Of a stretch of 62,479 bases of DNA, positions 11,721 to 23,529 are shown piece by piece. How positions within the stretch are numbered: the stretch's first letter is position 1; each line of letters opens with the position of its first letter. The position numbers and the translations under genes are program-made. This DNA is from Hydnum rufescens UP504 (lineage: Eukaryota > Basidiomycota > Agaricomycetes > Cantharellales > Hydnaceae): the NCBI GenBank assembly GCA_014904985.1, contig MU129051.1, positions 63,777 through 126,255 on the forward strand, in the 5' to 3' direction. The notes beneath the pieces are model-generated. The model was not told where the DNA came from and made no database searches. It was given only the letters and a program-made list of their open reading frames with translations.

Positions 11721-12950
11721 CTCCCATGTCGAAGGGAATCCACGAGCGTTCACAGACGGTGCACGGATAACATCTTAAAGGAGTCAAACCTCGCAAAAAG
11801 TCTCGAATAATTCGTCCGTGAACTACCTTACAGTAGATTTAAGCTCCAAATACGTCAGCATCACCAACGCAAATCGGGTACAGGTAGTATCTCCAGAGGG
11901 TATTGGATTTCGCCAGAGTTGATACGTAAGCAGCAAGCACAGCAGACACGTCGATGGCGTCCACCCGGTGTAATCAAGCCAGTGTAGTGTGATTATAATG
12001 CGGAACAAGCTCTTCCAAAAATAGAGTCGACGTCCAGTCCTTGGCTTTTTCTGTGAGCCTAGGGCCGAAAAGCATAACCCAAACAAGACTGGGTTTCCCA
12101 AAGATGGGAGACGCTGGTCAGAAAATCAAAGCCTATTGTTATGGCGAGACTTCCCCGGCATGAGACTTGAGAAGCATCATCCGGCGGCGGTTTATTCGCC
12201 ATTTAAACAGAACACACAGCGGAGGAAAGACATCCTCGGTTCGAATGCAGCCATGCGGCGGAATGGTCAGGTGCACGTTGAAAGCGAATACCCATGTATT
12301 CCCCTATTGCCATTATCAAGTCCCATCGTCGTTCTCAGTCATCACCTTTTCGGATAAGCCAGCAGCAACCACAATTTTCCATCCCAATCCACACCAGTTT
12401 TACCGGCCTTTGTGTGGTACTGAAACGTACTTGATATTGGACGCTGACTTTGTAAAAAGATTTCCCCCCGAACACGCTTCGTTGTGAAAGAAAACCTGGA
12501 TTGCCTTGCAAGGCATCCTCATTGGAAAAGAGAATGGCTCCACACAAAGTGAGGTGGAGAGAGGGCTGTAATTCTCCATGCCAAACGGCCAAAAAGAACT
12601 AAGGCTACCATAAGGCTCGAGGAGAAAGGCACGCGGGATACGGCAACGTACGGACTCTTGCGAAACGTGAATCCGTCGATCCATAGGCGTCCTGTTGCTC
12701 CTTATGTCGCGGTTTTTCCGGTTTCTTGGCAAGGTGACGAGACTGCTTGCATTCTGTGAGTATGTCGCACAATTTTAATTAAATATCTTCGCCACCAGTG
12801 GTGCCTCCCCAGCCTTTGAATCGTCATTATATTCTCCGGAAGTGCTGGATCTTTCGTTGTCCACATGCTTAAATATACAGGCAGCTCTGTCCGCGCTGTG
12901 TACCCTGCCAAACGAAGCCCCCATTCTGTCGAGCTGGACTTCATACTGTT
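11721..12950 (-). CDS. Uncharacterised gene on the minus strand, first copy, 3' end at the gap
   Basis: Several minus-strand frames are conserved in the second copy at 15153-16262, where they are broken at different places. Shared stretches include FKHVDNERSS near 12860, VFFHNEACSGGN near 12480, NPIPSGDTT near 11900 and YPCTVCERSWIPF (a Cys-x2-Cys pair) near 11760. The two copies have complementary frameshifts, so a real coding region is likely, probably with introns. I recognise no family. A homopolymer of G at about 13018-13031 precedes it. The 3' end is lost at the gap. Confidence 0.4.
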
Positions 12951-13476
12951 GAATGAGAATTGAGCTAGAAATAGGTGTTAAATAAGTCAGAGATGGCCGA
13001 AAGCCTGTACAAAGAAGGGGGGGGGGGGGGGATAAAATATATACGTGACGCATCCCGTCGGGTCCACCCCCGGCGTTTCTTTTCGCTTACGTTCGTTCCA
13101 CCCAGGGGGGTATATAAAATGGCGATCTATCATGTGAAGTCCTACGTCCTTGTTTGATCGACCCACGTATGACCATCCTTGTCGTGTACAGGGGTATTCT
13201 CCCCTCCACTAAATGAGGAGGCACCTTCGTGCTGGTGTCTGGGATTGGTATTCAGATACTGACGTAGGAACGTAACTAGACGAGAGCACGTAGCCATTGG
13301 TATTGGTCAGAATATTCGAAAACTGCTTGGGAGCGTACGGGTTGACTAATGGGGGGAGGAACGGAGGGAATCTCAGAGGGGCGCAATAAAGAGAGGGGTG
13401 TCGACAGTGATCTCTGGTCATGTATCTGGAAGAGTAATAATGCTGCCGGCAGAAGACAGCTTCTCCCTTAATTCTA

Positions 13477-13586
13477 CATGAATTATTGCAGGAGAGACAC
13501 CCAGAAAGAACAGGGATCGACTAGTTCTTTCGCTTATGTAACACAGTTGCCGTGAGGTAATTTCGTGTCTCCTGCAATAATTCATG
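13477..13586. mobile_element. 110-bp miniature element with 18-bp inverted ends
   Basis: CATGAATTATTGCAGGAG at 13477-13494 is matched by its exact reverse complement at 13569-13586; similarity extends a few bases further inward. The interior is about 74 bp with no coding potential. It lies just left of the start of the second locus copy. It could be a small MITE or simply a stable hairpin. No clear target duplication is seen. Confidence 0.5.
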
Positions 13587-13647
13587 GATAATCAAGGCGA
13601 GGCACCCTAGGTAATAGTAGTTGATGACTTGAAGTCCGGAGTAGTCT

Positions 13648-15152
13648 GGGAGTCTCCAGCTGCAGGCTACGCTTTTGAAAAGGCACGGGTTTTCGTCATC
13701 AACCCAATATCTATGGGGTACTCAACATTCAATGGCTCGGACCGCAACATCGTCGTCAGATCGTGAGGCCGCACCACCACCTTTCTTGGTTCTGTCATAT
13801 TAGAGTGTGTCCTAGGATGCGTCGCCTTCACTGAACATTTTATAAAGCCTAGGCAATCTGCCTTGTTGTCATACATACGCTATTTCTACTTCCCACAAAT
13901 GTAGCTGTAACACACCAGCTGGTCCAGTATTCTTTGCTGCCACAGATCTGCGCAGGGGTATTGCTGGTGTTCGTGAAACATTCTCCTTCAAGGTCCCCCC
14001 TTCCACCGTCCTTGTAGAACTGCCAACGTCCATTCGGGGCGTTTGTAAAAATTCAACCGGCCCACCCACAAAGCTTTCCTTTGGTATAGAAAAACTGGTC
14101 TGGGCGTTTGTCGGTAGATTCGGGCACCCCCACCATGGTTACTCTACGATCGCCCTTCTGCAAGCAGTGGCAGTCGAAGTGATTCGAAGGACACCCTATA
14201 AGAAGATTGTTGGTATTGAGGAACCAATCGGGTTTTTCCAGTATAACGTGGAAGTCGGCAAGGGCGAAAGGCACGGTGAGCGCCGCCGTGACGAGGAATG
14301 CGAGTGAATGGGCAAGTTTCATGGTAAGTGACGTATGCACTGCACGCACATGCCGAGTCAAATATTAGCAAAAGACGGTGTGAGCAAGGTGATTAGTACG
14401 TACGATCGTGCCAATCGCACAGGAATGGGTTGAGAAGTGGGTGATGAACGTGCCGAGGGTAGTGGTTTGGAAAATGCATCGATGGACCCTATCTTTATGG
14501 ATGAATATGACAATGGCCTCTACCATCCATGGCGATTAAGGGTCCGTTCGGATCCACCGACTATCGACGACAGTTCTTCGGGGATGGTGCCGAGAATTGT
14601 TCTTGGAGGGGCCCCGCACTCACGCGCCAGTCGAGGTTCGATCGTGTTAACCTAGTATTGATATTGTGTTATAATAGGATGCGAAACATGCAGCACATGA
14701 ACAGTTTAAGATACTGACCAGCCGGTATGACGGCCAATACTCGTGATTGGGGAGCTTATTGACAATGATCTGTTCATCAGATAGAGAGCGAGAAATCTGA
14801 TTCACATCCCGCGGCGTAGGCGCCGAGGGCGATCTGACTGAGACTAAATGAGGTCACAGCACAGGTGGCAGTGAACTCTAGTCGTTCGGATGGATTTAGG
14901 TCCCCCAAAACCCGCCCCGGGCCGCCCGAGATTGTTTCATTCGCTGGGAGCTGGTGACAGTATACAATTTGTCACGACGTAATCCCCGCGGAGTTGCCGG
15001 TGAAGGTGCTAGAGAGCTCCATTTGTCCTTGAGTGCTTCCTCAAAGGCATGAAAGCCCGGAAGGTGTTGGGATTCAATCCCAGTTGTCAATCACGAAAAC
15101 GATCTGCGTACGCGATTTCTCCTTTCTTAGATAGCCAACGGCAGAATCGCAC
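13648..15152. repeat. Second copy of the block at 4428-7101, without the 1140-bp insertion
   Basis: It matches 4428-4657 and then 5798-7101 with very high identity. Differences are scattered substitutions in the first 200 bp and single-base indels elsewhere. The continuous sequence across the insertion point (AAAGCCTAGGCAATCTGCC) is a clean empty site. It could be the other haplotype of a dikaryon laid end to end in the assembly, or a real tandem duplication. Confidence 0.85.
13886..14322 (-). CDS. Small secreted protein of unknown function, copy 2 (one frameshift)
   Basis: Same gene as at 5835-6272: ATG at 14322, MKLAHSLAFLVTAAL signal peptide, and the mature region with GCPSNHFDCHC. Here the first two thirds are uninterrupted, and the frame breaks near 14060, where copy 1 is intact; an extra base near 14032 and missing bases near 13943 also disturb the tail. 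Taken together the copies describe one intact gene of about 145 codons. Role unknown; the signal peptide points to secretion. Confidence 0.65.
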
Positions 15153-16262
15153 CTCATGTCGAAGGGATCACGAGCGTTCAAGACGTGCACGATAACATTT
15201 AAGGAGTCAAGAACCTCGCAAAAGTCTCCGAATATTCGTCGTGAACTACCTTTACAGTAGATATAAGCTCCAATACGTCAGCATCACCACGCACATCGGG
15301 TACAGTAGTATCTCCAGAGGGTATTGGATTCGCCAGAGAGATACTGTAGCAGCAAGCACAGCAGACGTCGATGGCTCCCACCCGGTGTATCAAGGCCAGT
15401 GTATGGATTTAATGCGGAAGCAAGCTCTTCTATAGAGTCGACGTCCAGTCTTGGCTTTTTCCTGTGAGCCCTAGGGCCGAAAGCATCCCCAAACGACTGG
15501 GTTTCCAAGATGTGGAGACGCTGGTCAGAATCAAGCCTAGTTATATCGCAGACTTCCCGGCATGAGACTTGAGAGCATCATCGCGCGGGTTTATTACGCT
15601 TTAACAGAACACAGCGGAGGAAGAATCTCTCGTTCGAATGCAGCCATCGCCGGAAATGGTCAGGTGCACGTTGAGGAATAACCCATGTATTCCCTATTGC
15701 AGTTATAAGTCATCGTTCTCGTCTTCACCTTTTTGGAAAGCAGCAGCAACCACAATTTTCCCATCCCAATCCCAACCAGTTTACCGCCATTACATGGAAA
15801 CATCTTGATATTGGACGCTGACTTTGTAAAAGATTTCCCCCGGAACACGCTTCGTTGTGAAAGAAAACCTGGACTTCGCACTTGAAGCATCTCATTGGGA
15901 AGAGAATGGCTCCACACAAAGTGAGGTGGAGAGAGGGCTGTAATTTCCATGCCAACGGGCAAAAAAAACTAGGCTACCATAAGGCTCGAGGAGAAAGCAC
16001 GGCGGGATAGCAAGTACCGGACTCTGCCGAAACGTGAATCCGTCGATCATGGCGTCCTTTGCTCCTTATGTCGCGGTTTTTCCGTTTCTTGGCAGGTGAG
16101 AACTGCTTGCATTCTGTGAGTATGTCCCACAATTATTAATCTCTCGCCACCAGTGGTGCTCAGCCTTTGAATCGTCCATTATATTCTCGGAGTGCCTGGA
16201 TCTTTCGTTGTCCACATGCCTTAAATATACAAGTCTGTCGCGCTGTGTACCTGCCCACGAAG
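15153..16262. repeat. Second copy of the block at 11721-12915, rich in single-base deletions
   Basis: It aligns with 11721-12915 throughout, but is shorter by dozens of one-base losses (for example CAGACACGTCGATGG against CAGACGTCGATGG). It follows directly after the copy of 4428-7101 with no gap. Indels outnumber substitutions, an error profile of uncorrected long reads rather than of evolution. The uncharacterised minus-strand gene is present but broken in many places. Confidence 0.8.
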
Positions 16263-17240
16263 CCCCTATTGCACTCCGTTGTACACGATCCATTTGCCCA
16301 TATGAACTCTCATGAGAAGTTTGAAACGGTTGTCCATAAGTGTCCTATAAAACCGCGCATCCCAAAGTACAGTGCTAGTACTGGGTAAATGCATCAAATA
16401 TATCTAAATCAGCCTTCTTGCGGGCTTCGGGATGCGGATTGTATGATGGGAGTGACCCGCGATTAGTTTGGATGGGCACTCCTCAGCCATCTGGGGAGCT
16501 GGGGGCCAATTGCATGCGCAGCTTGGGCAGATTCAACAATTGGGGGACAGCACCATTTATACCGCCATGCATAGCATATGGAGGCAATGGCATCACAGCT
16601 GGCAACGCCGACCGCAAGCTTGATGAAAAAAACGATAGTCCCGACGTCGATCGACCCATGTGACCATGCCATATCATCGCCGGATTTAAATTCGTAGGAT
16701 TGCAGTAGCAGCTCGTGAGAACAGTGCACACAGAGGTATCAGATCTGAAGAGAAGACCACTGCAGTAGAAAGAATGGATTCTAAACCTAAAGACAAATCT
16801 TGGTCTCTGTCGACATCGATATAATGACTGACGGTGCTCCCCAGACCCAGACCTCAAGGCTATTACTGCAACTTACATATATAGCGCGAAAGGTCATTAT
16901 GTCAGCAACTTCCTGAACTTAGATCCATAATCGACCACACGGAGCGGGGGACTGCCAGAAGTCTGCCCGCCTTGGAAAACGGAGCTTTGAGTTTTCCACC
17001 TCTGCCACTAGTGCCGCTAGCGCTGGATCCCACTTCTGAAATTCCAATTCATAATTGCCTGTCCGATTTCAATGGGATGCCGTACACTGAAGCACTGACA
17101 GCTTCTCCACGAGGTCACGTACTGCCTCGTGGTCACACAGTGATCTGTGCCCCCTAGCTGCTCTGGTCCTAGTCCATCACACCGCCGTCTATCATCTTCA
17201 AGCATTCACCAATCCATCAGTCAAAGTGCTCTAGCGCATC
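16263..17240. other. Intergenic region upstream of the NLR gene
   Basis: It holds only short overlapping frames on both strands (for example 16483-16857 -), none with a motif or a conserved copy elsewhere in the window. The NLR promoter is expected in the last few hundred bases. A CT/CA-rich stretch near 17155-17235 precedes the proposed start codon. Confidence 0.4.
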
Positions 17241-20200
17241 ATGGCATCCAACAACCCAGTGAACCCAGCGGAAATCCGCAGAGTTTATATTTCAGGCATG
17301 TCATCTTCTTACAATCCACCAGTTCGCATCTAACAAACCTATACTGGCCCCGCAACAGAGGCCAGATGCAGCAGCCAACTTCTACGTGCATCGAAACGAT
17401 ATCGCCTTCACTTCACCATTCAGCCCCCTGCCACTGTCACTGGCCTTCGTTCCCCGAAGTCGGACTACATCAAGGCAACACATGCGGGCGTGACATGGAA
17501 GGATCCCTTCGGGGATGAGTTGTAGGTCTCCTTCACGCGCATACCCTTTGTTGTCCTTCATTCACATTCCCTCGACAGCATGGTGAACCCAGGTCCTATC
17601 GATTCCACAATCACCATAGATTTGTACGAGCGCCGTCGTGGACGTTCAGGGCTGGTCGTCGCATCGTGCTCTTTGGATCTCTCCCTGAAGGACAAAGGTG
17701 AAGCTACTCATGTTCATGAAGATCGGGCCACGCTCACGCACGCTCTGTTTCCCTTCAGAAATATGCCTTGATCTAAAAGACCCCACGAACAACAAGTTGG
17801 GAGAATTGACAATATGTGTACCCTCCCCTCTCGCATCCACTAGTGAGGCTGTCGAAAGCGCCAACCAGGCTGCCCAGCAGCTAGGTCCTGGACTATCCGT
17901 AGTCAACGACGCCATTCAAGCTACCGCACCACTTGCGACAGAAATCACAGACCAGTTCAACGCTTGGCAGCCGTTGTTGAGACGCCTCGGTGCCCTTGTC
18001 AAAGTAGCGGATACTGTTGCCGAGGCACGTTCCACCCTGAATTACCTCGCCCCGCGACCGCTAAGAAGTATTTCAAGCAGGTTCACCCTTGGATCAAGTT
18101 GGTCTGGGGAGTGGTCTCAGCAGCGTATAAGGTACGACTGGGATCAAATTTTCTATTTGTATGCTCCCTGACTGGTGTTCGATTAGATCCCTTCTGTGCA
18201 GAGTGACCGAGACGCAAAAGTGATCCAATTAGTCCAGACTATGGCAGACACCTGCTCCTTTGCCGACGAAAGCGAGGAGTTGAAGAAACGCTCGAAAAGA
18301 GACCAAGATATCATCAACCAAATATTGCGACAAGTAATGGAATGCGCGTATTTCATTCGGGACTATTGCAGGGACAAGTCCTTCGGTATGTGGAATCTTG
18401 TATGTTCTATTTACTCCAAGACTGATGAGCGTGGGGCTGCAGCCAAACGCACTCTGAAGTACACGGTTTCTCTTGTGGATGCGCGGATCGATAACTACAA
18501 GGGGACCCTAGAGACTCTCCGACGGAATTTGATTGATCATACGAACATAGAATGCTTCATCATTACGCATCGCGTCTTAGACGTCGTGACTGAAGTCCGT
18601 AAGTGCTTCTTGTATATCTTTGGTCCATATCTGCTTTCTAAGATGGTGCACAGGGGACTTGCAGGTGCTCAGCGAATTAAACTACGCCTCGAAGGCGCAT
18701 CACGATCTGGACAAAGGGTGCTTAGACGGCACGCGTACGGAGATTATCGACGCGATAGTGCGTTGGGCTCTTGGAGCGGACACGCCGTCGTCTGATCTGA
18801 GAAACTCAATAACATTAAGCTCTAACGAATCGTCTCGTGTACTCTGGTTGTGTGGGGTGGCGGGTGCGGGGAAGTCATCGATCCTTCGCTCATGCGCGAA
18901 ACGGGTTTCTGAGCTTGAACGGAAGGGATCGTACTATGGCTTCGACAGAAGTCAGCGGGTGGCAAACCTAACGAACCTGTTCAGTATGATCGCTCAAGAC
19001 CTCGCCGACCTCGACAGGCCCCGGAAGCAACGCCTTGTCGATGCCGTCAAGAATGACACCTCCATCCGAAGAACGGATAACTGCAAGTTACAGTTCCAGC
19101 ACTTTATCATTGGATCATTCAAGGATGATAAGGCCGTCGGGGAGACCATTGTTTTCATCGACGCATTTGACGAATGTGGAGACGACCCGGCTCGCGCAGA
19201 CGCGCTCGCTATTCTAACAAAGCGAGCCTCAGAATTCCCTCCGGGTCTTCGAGTCGTAGTCACCTCGAGATACGAGCGTGATATTCAAGATGCGTTGCAA
19301 TCTCCGCTGCCGGCCGGGGTTGAGATCATACTTGTGGACGACCTCCCGAGACATCAGACCTCGCGCGATATTGCGACGTATATACACAACGAACTCGGTG
19401 TCGTGGATGTATTACGAGAGGCGAAGTACGAGACACAGGTGGATGCGCTCATTCGGAGGGCTGGAACCTCGTTTCAGTGGGCTGCAACTGCCTGTCGTTT
19501 CATTTGCAATGATAGTAATGCTGGTGTCGACCCGCGGGACCAGATTCGGATGGTGCTGGGTGCTGATGAAGGGTTGTATGCGCTGTATAGCGCGGTGATG
19601 AAGCAGCACTGCGATCCATCGCATGAGATGGAAGTGAAACGAGTCAAGTCAATCCTGGGCCGAATCATATGCGCTCAGGAGCCTTTATCATTGGATGTTC
19701 TTGTGCACCTAGTTCCTCCGGACTCGATCCTCACTCCAAATGACATGTGGATACAACGACGAATTGTGAAACATCTTGCCTCGCTCCTTAGCGGTACACA
19801 CAGTGACCGTGAACCCATTGTGCCTCTCCACTCGTCTTATCGCGATTTCTTGTGTAACGCGGAGCATAACAAAGATTTCTACATCGATGAAGGCCAAGTG
19901 AATCAGAGCATGGCCCTGGCATGCTTCGGTGTGATGGAGCAGAACTTGAGATTCAATATCTGTGAATTTCCAACGTCATTCCTCCGCAATGTTAAGGTCC
20001 CCGACATCAACGATCTCCGGGAAAAACACATTCCTCATCATCTGCATTATGCTTGTCGATTCTGGGGTTTCCATGTGTCTGAAACACCTAGTGGTGAATT
20101 TGCTCAGAAACACTTGGAGTCATTCTTTCGCAAGCATTTCTTATGGTGGTTGGAAGTGATGAGCCTCACACAGAGCTCACCTCGAATTGCATTGGCCTTG

Positions 20201-22675
20201 CTTAGTGCCTCTTATGTAAGCATGACTCCAATTGGCTTACATGGTGAAGTGGTGAGCTGATTCTCAAGGTGGATTCCCCAGATTCCTCCAGACCTCACTG
20301 AAGAGTGGCAGGATGCAAAGCAATTCATCACCATGTTTGCAAATGCCATCAACAGCAGCATGCCTCACATCTACCTCTCTGGTCTCACATTTGCTCCCAC
20401 ATCATCCCTCCTATATCAGAGGTGGCAAGGTCAATTTCCAGGAGTTGCAAGCCTTGTTCATGGTCAACTTCAGCATTGGCCAAAGGTCATGCTGAGGTTA
20501 GAAGGGCATCAATATTCTGTGAGATCTGTTGCTTTTTCACCTGATGGCAAGCAGATTGCTTCAGGCTCCTGGGACAGGACCATACGACTCTGGGATGTGG
20601 AGACAGGGGCAAGCAATGGTCAACCAATGAAGGACCATGTTGGTTTAATCCGGTCCATTGCTTTCTCACCTGATGGCAAGAAGATTGCTTCTGGTTCCAC
20701 AAGCATGACCATTCAACTCTGGGATGTGGAGCAAGGGGCAAGGATCGGCCAGCCAATGCAGGGGCATGATGGTTCCATCATGTCCATTGCTTTCTCACCT
20801 GATGGCAAGTGGATTGCTTCTGGCTCTGAGGACAAAACCATACGACTCTGGAATGTGGAGACAGGGGCAAGCATTGGCCAGCCAATGCAGGGGCATCATG
20901 GCATCATCTGGTCCATTGCTTTCTCACCTGATGGCAAGCTGATTGCTTCTGGCTCCAGGGACAGGACCATACAGCTCTGGGATGTGGAGGCAGGGCTAAG
21001 CATTGGCCAGCCAATGCAGGGGCATGATGGTGCCATCTACTCCATTGCTATCTCACCTGATGGCAAGCAAATTGCTTCTGGCTCTGAGGATGAGACCATA
21101 CAACTCTGGAATGTGGGGACAGGGGCAAGGATTGGCTGGCCAATGAGGGGGCATAATGGTGCCATCCTGTCCATTGCTTTCTCACCTAATGGCAAGCAGA
21201 TTGCATCTGGATCTTATGACATGACCATACAACTCTGGAATGTGAAGACAGGGGAAAGCCTTGGCCCACAAATGGAGGGGCATCATGGTGTCATCTGGTC
21301 CATTGCTTTCTCACCTGATGGCAAGCAGATTGCTTCTGGCTCTGATGACAAGAACATCATACTATGGAATGTGGAGACAGGGGAAAGCATTGGCCAGCCA
21401 ATGAAGAGGCATATGAGGGGTATTGACTCCATTGCTTTCTCACCTGATGGCAAGCAGATTGCTTCTGGCTCTGAGGATGAGACCATACAACTCTGGAATG
21501 TGGAGACAGGGGCAAACATTGGCCAGCCAATGCAGGGGCATAATGGTCCCATCCACTCCATTGCTTTCTCACCTAATGGCAAGCAGATTGCTTCTGGCTC
21601 CTGGGACAGAACCATACAACTCTGGAATGTGGAGACAGGGGCAAACATTGGCCAGCCAATGCAGGGGCATGATGATGCCATCCGGTCCATTGCTTTCTCA
21701 CCTGATGGAAAGCAGCTTGCTTCTGGTTCCCAGGACAGGACTGTGCGACTCTGGAATGTGGAGACAGGCAAAAGCATTGGTCAGCCAATGCAGGGACATA
21801 ATGAGGGGGTTACATCCATTGCTTTCTCACCTGATGGCAGGCAGATTGTTTCTGGCTCCTGGGATTGCATACAACTCTGGGATATGGTGACAGGGGCAAG
21901 CATTGGCAAGCCAATGCAGGGCCATAATGGATACATCTTTTCCATTGCTTTCTCACCTGATGGCAAGCAGATTGCTTTTGGCTCCTCAGACAAGACCATA
22001 CAACTCTGGGATGTGGAGCAAGGGGCAAGGATTGGCCAGCCAATGCAGGGGCATGATGGCTCCATCATGTCCATTGCTTTCTCACCTGATGGCAAGCAGA
22101 TTGCCTCTGGCTCCCAGGATAGGACTATACAACTTTGGAATATAGAGACAAGGGAAAAAATTGGTCGCCCAATGCAGGGACATAGTGGTAATGTTCAGTC
22201 CATTGCTTTTTCACCTGATGGCAGGCAGATTGCTTCTGGCTCGGATGACAAGACCATACGACTCTGGGATGTGCAGACAAGGGCAAGTGTTGGCCAGCCA
22301 ATCCAGGGGCATGGTAGCATCATCTCATCCATTGCTTTCTTACCTGATGGTAATCAGATCACTTCCAGCTCTGAGGACCACACTCTCAAAATTTCATCAC
22401 CTGGTGCAGTGTCTGAACACAGCCTCCAGTATCCTGTCCACCTATTCCCACCCCCACCATCTTCCTTTCACCTTGATGATGGATGGATTTTGGGACCCAA
22501 TTATGAGCTTATTCTCTGGGTCCCTGCTGCCTACCATGCATCCCTGGAGCACCCTCATGGTCATATCATTGGAATTCCCAACAAGACTCAGATTGATTTT
22601 CAGCCCCTTAAGTGTGGTGAGGAGTGGGCTCAATGTCAAGAGCTGCTTGGTGAAGTAAAAGACAGGGATTTGTAA
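17241..22675 (+). CDS. NLR-type protein: C2-like / helical / NACHT / WD40 repeats
   Basis: Fungal NOD-like receptor, a cytosolic ATP-dependent switch used in self/non-self and innate responses. It starts MASNNPVNPAEIRRVYISG at 17241. A split C2-like domain follows (KSDYIKATHAGVTW; LDLKDPTNNKLGELTI), then a helical segment (17820-18590). The NACHT domain has Walker A GVAGAGKSS near 18860 and Walker B VFIDAFDEC near 19150. Then come a winged-helix-like linker and WD40 repeats from 20507, ending in a conserved-looking tail (DGWILGPNYELILWVP). Likely introns: 18132-18201, 18386-18442, 18599-18664, and 20216-20281, which removes the only in-frame stop (TGA at 20258) before the WD40 part. One near 18025-18080 seems to need a GC donor. 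The 5' exon joins (17330-17760) are less certain. CpGs are frequent up to about 20190 and nearly absent after. Confidence 0.85.
20507..22395 (+). repeat. Array of 129-bp WD40 repeat units inside the NLR gene
   Basis: Fourteen full 43-residue WD40 units and one degenerate unit. Each runs H-x5-SIAFSPDGKQIASGS-x-D-x-TIQLWNVETG with little variation in the core. Variation concentrates just after the His (GSIM, GIIW, GAIY, GVIW, RGID..) and at the residues before TIQLW, positions that face the binding surface of a beta-propeller. Units 2-3 and 12-13 are nearly identical over more than one unit (20711-20815 and 21998-22102), which indicates duplication or gene conversion across ten units. Unit 11 is one codon short. 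Confidence 0.9.
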
Positions 22676-22950
22676 CATTTGAATATGCACATGTTGCTAT
22701 CTACCAAATCAGAAAATAATCATAGTATGTTCTGAAGACCTTCAATTAACACACCAGAATAAAAGGAGTCACAACAAAAGCCTGCAAGTATTGCTGGGTG
22801 GAATTATGAGTGAGGCTCATATGGATCACCTAATTGTGACATATTGCCAGGATATTGGCAATTATTTGACCTTAGATAACTATATTGGAAGTTGGCAAGG
22901 AAAGTGCCAACAATAGGCACACATGAAGGCTGGTACCCTGGACACTGGTG
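22676..22950. other. 3' flank of the NLR gene
   Basis: AT-rich, CpG-poor sequence after the NLR stop codon, presumably 3' UTR and intergenic DNA. AATAAAA near 22758 could serve as a polyadenylation signal. No gene seen. Confidence 0.4.
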
Positions 22951-22954
22951 TTTA

Positions 22955-23529
22955 TCATAGTGTAATAGCCTGCTGCTGCTCATCTGTGGCTGGAGTACTG
23001 CTTTCTGCACTCCCTACTTCATTTTCATTACTGACCACAAGAATCTTCCTCCTTGCCTCCTTTTCTTCAACTTCCCCCAGCCTGAGTTCCACACCCTCTA
23101 AAAAATTATTTGCCATGAGGAACTTCACAGCCTGTAACAGATTCAGAATCATCACTTGAACATCATGGGCAAGCAGATTCCTCAGAAGCAAAGGATATGT
23201 AAGGTGTGTGAGGCTAAGGGATTTAGTCATGCACCCAGAGCAGCCAGAATCTGGTGTTGTGGTTGATTGTGTTTTCTAACACCTTCCTGTGGAGAAGCAT
23301 CCTCCAAAGTGATGCCAACTGGAGGTAAATTCAATGGGAATTGTTGCAAGGGGTAGTGATAAATTGACAAATCAATAAAGACATACCACAGTCCTGTCTG
23401 GCTAATTCTTTTACTCATGTAATCACACCATGGGGGGGTAGGCAAGATGTCTGGAAATTTTATCCCCCTGGCCAGGCCAGCCCATAAAAGATACTTTGAT
23501 TCATTTTCATTTATCTTATTGAACATCAA
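22955..23529 (-). pseudogene. Decayed uncharacterised gene, related to 10.6-11.0 kb
   Basis: Two overlapping minus-strand frames appear to be pieces of one gene: 23529-23227 (starts MFNKINENESKYLLWAG) and 23230-22955 (LTHLTYPLLLRNLLAHDVQV, then a charged segment GEVEEKEARRKILV). The second matches the remnant at 10.6-11.0 kb. A frame change or intron near 23228 joins them. The charged end looks coiled-coil-like. Family unknown. Confidence 0.4.

Noticed and set aside
11146..11796. 216-codon minus-strand frame crossing the N gap
   Set aside because: The 25-N length is arbitrary, so phase across the gap is meaningless, and the empty version of the locus lacks the left part.
21283..22095. Antisense frames across the WD40 array (for example 164 codons, CPCIGWPMFAPVSTFQ repeats)
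   Set aside because: Shadows of the 129-bp coding repeats; the sense strand has a complete WD40 protein.
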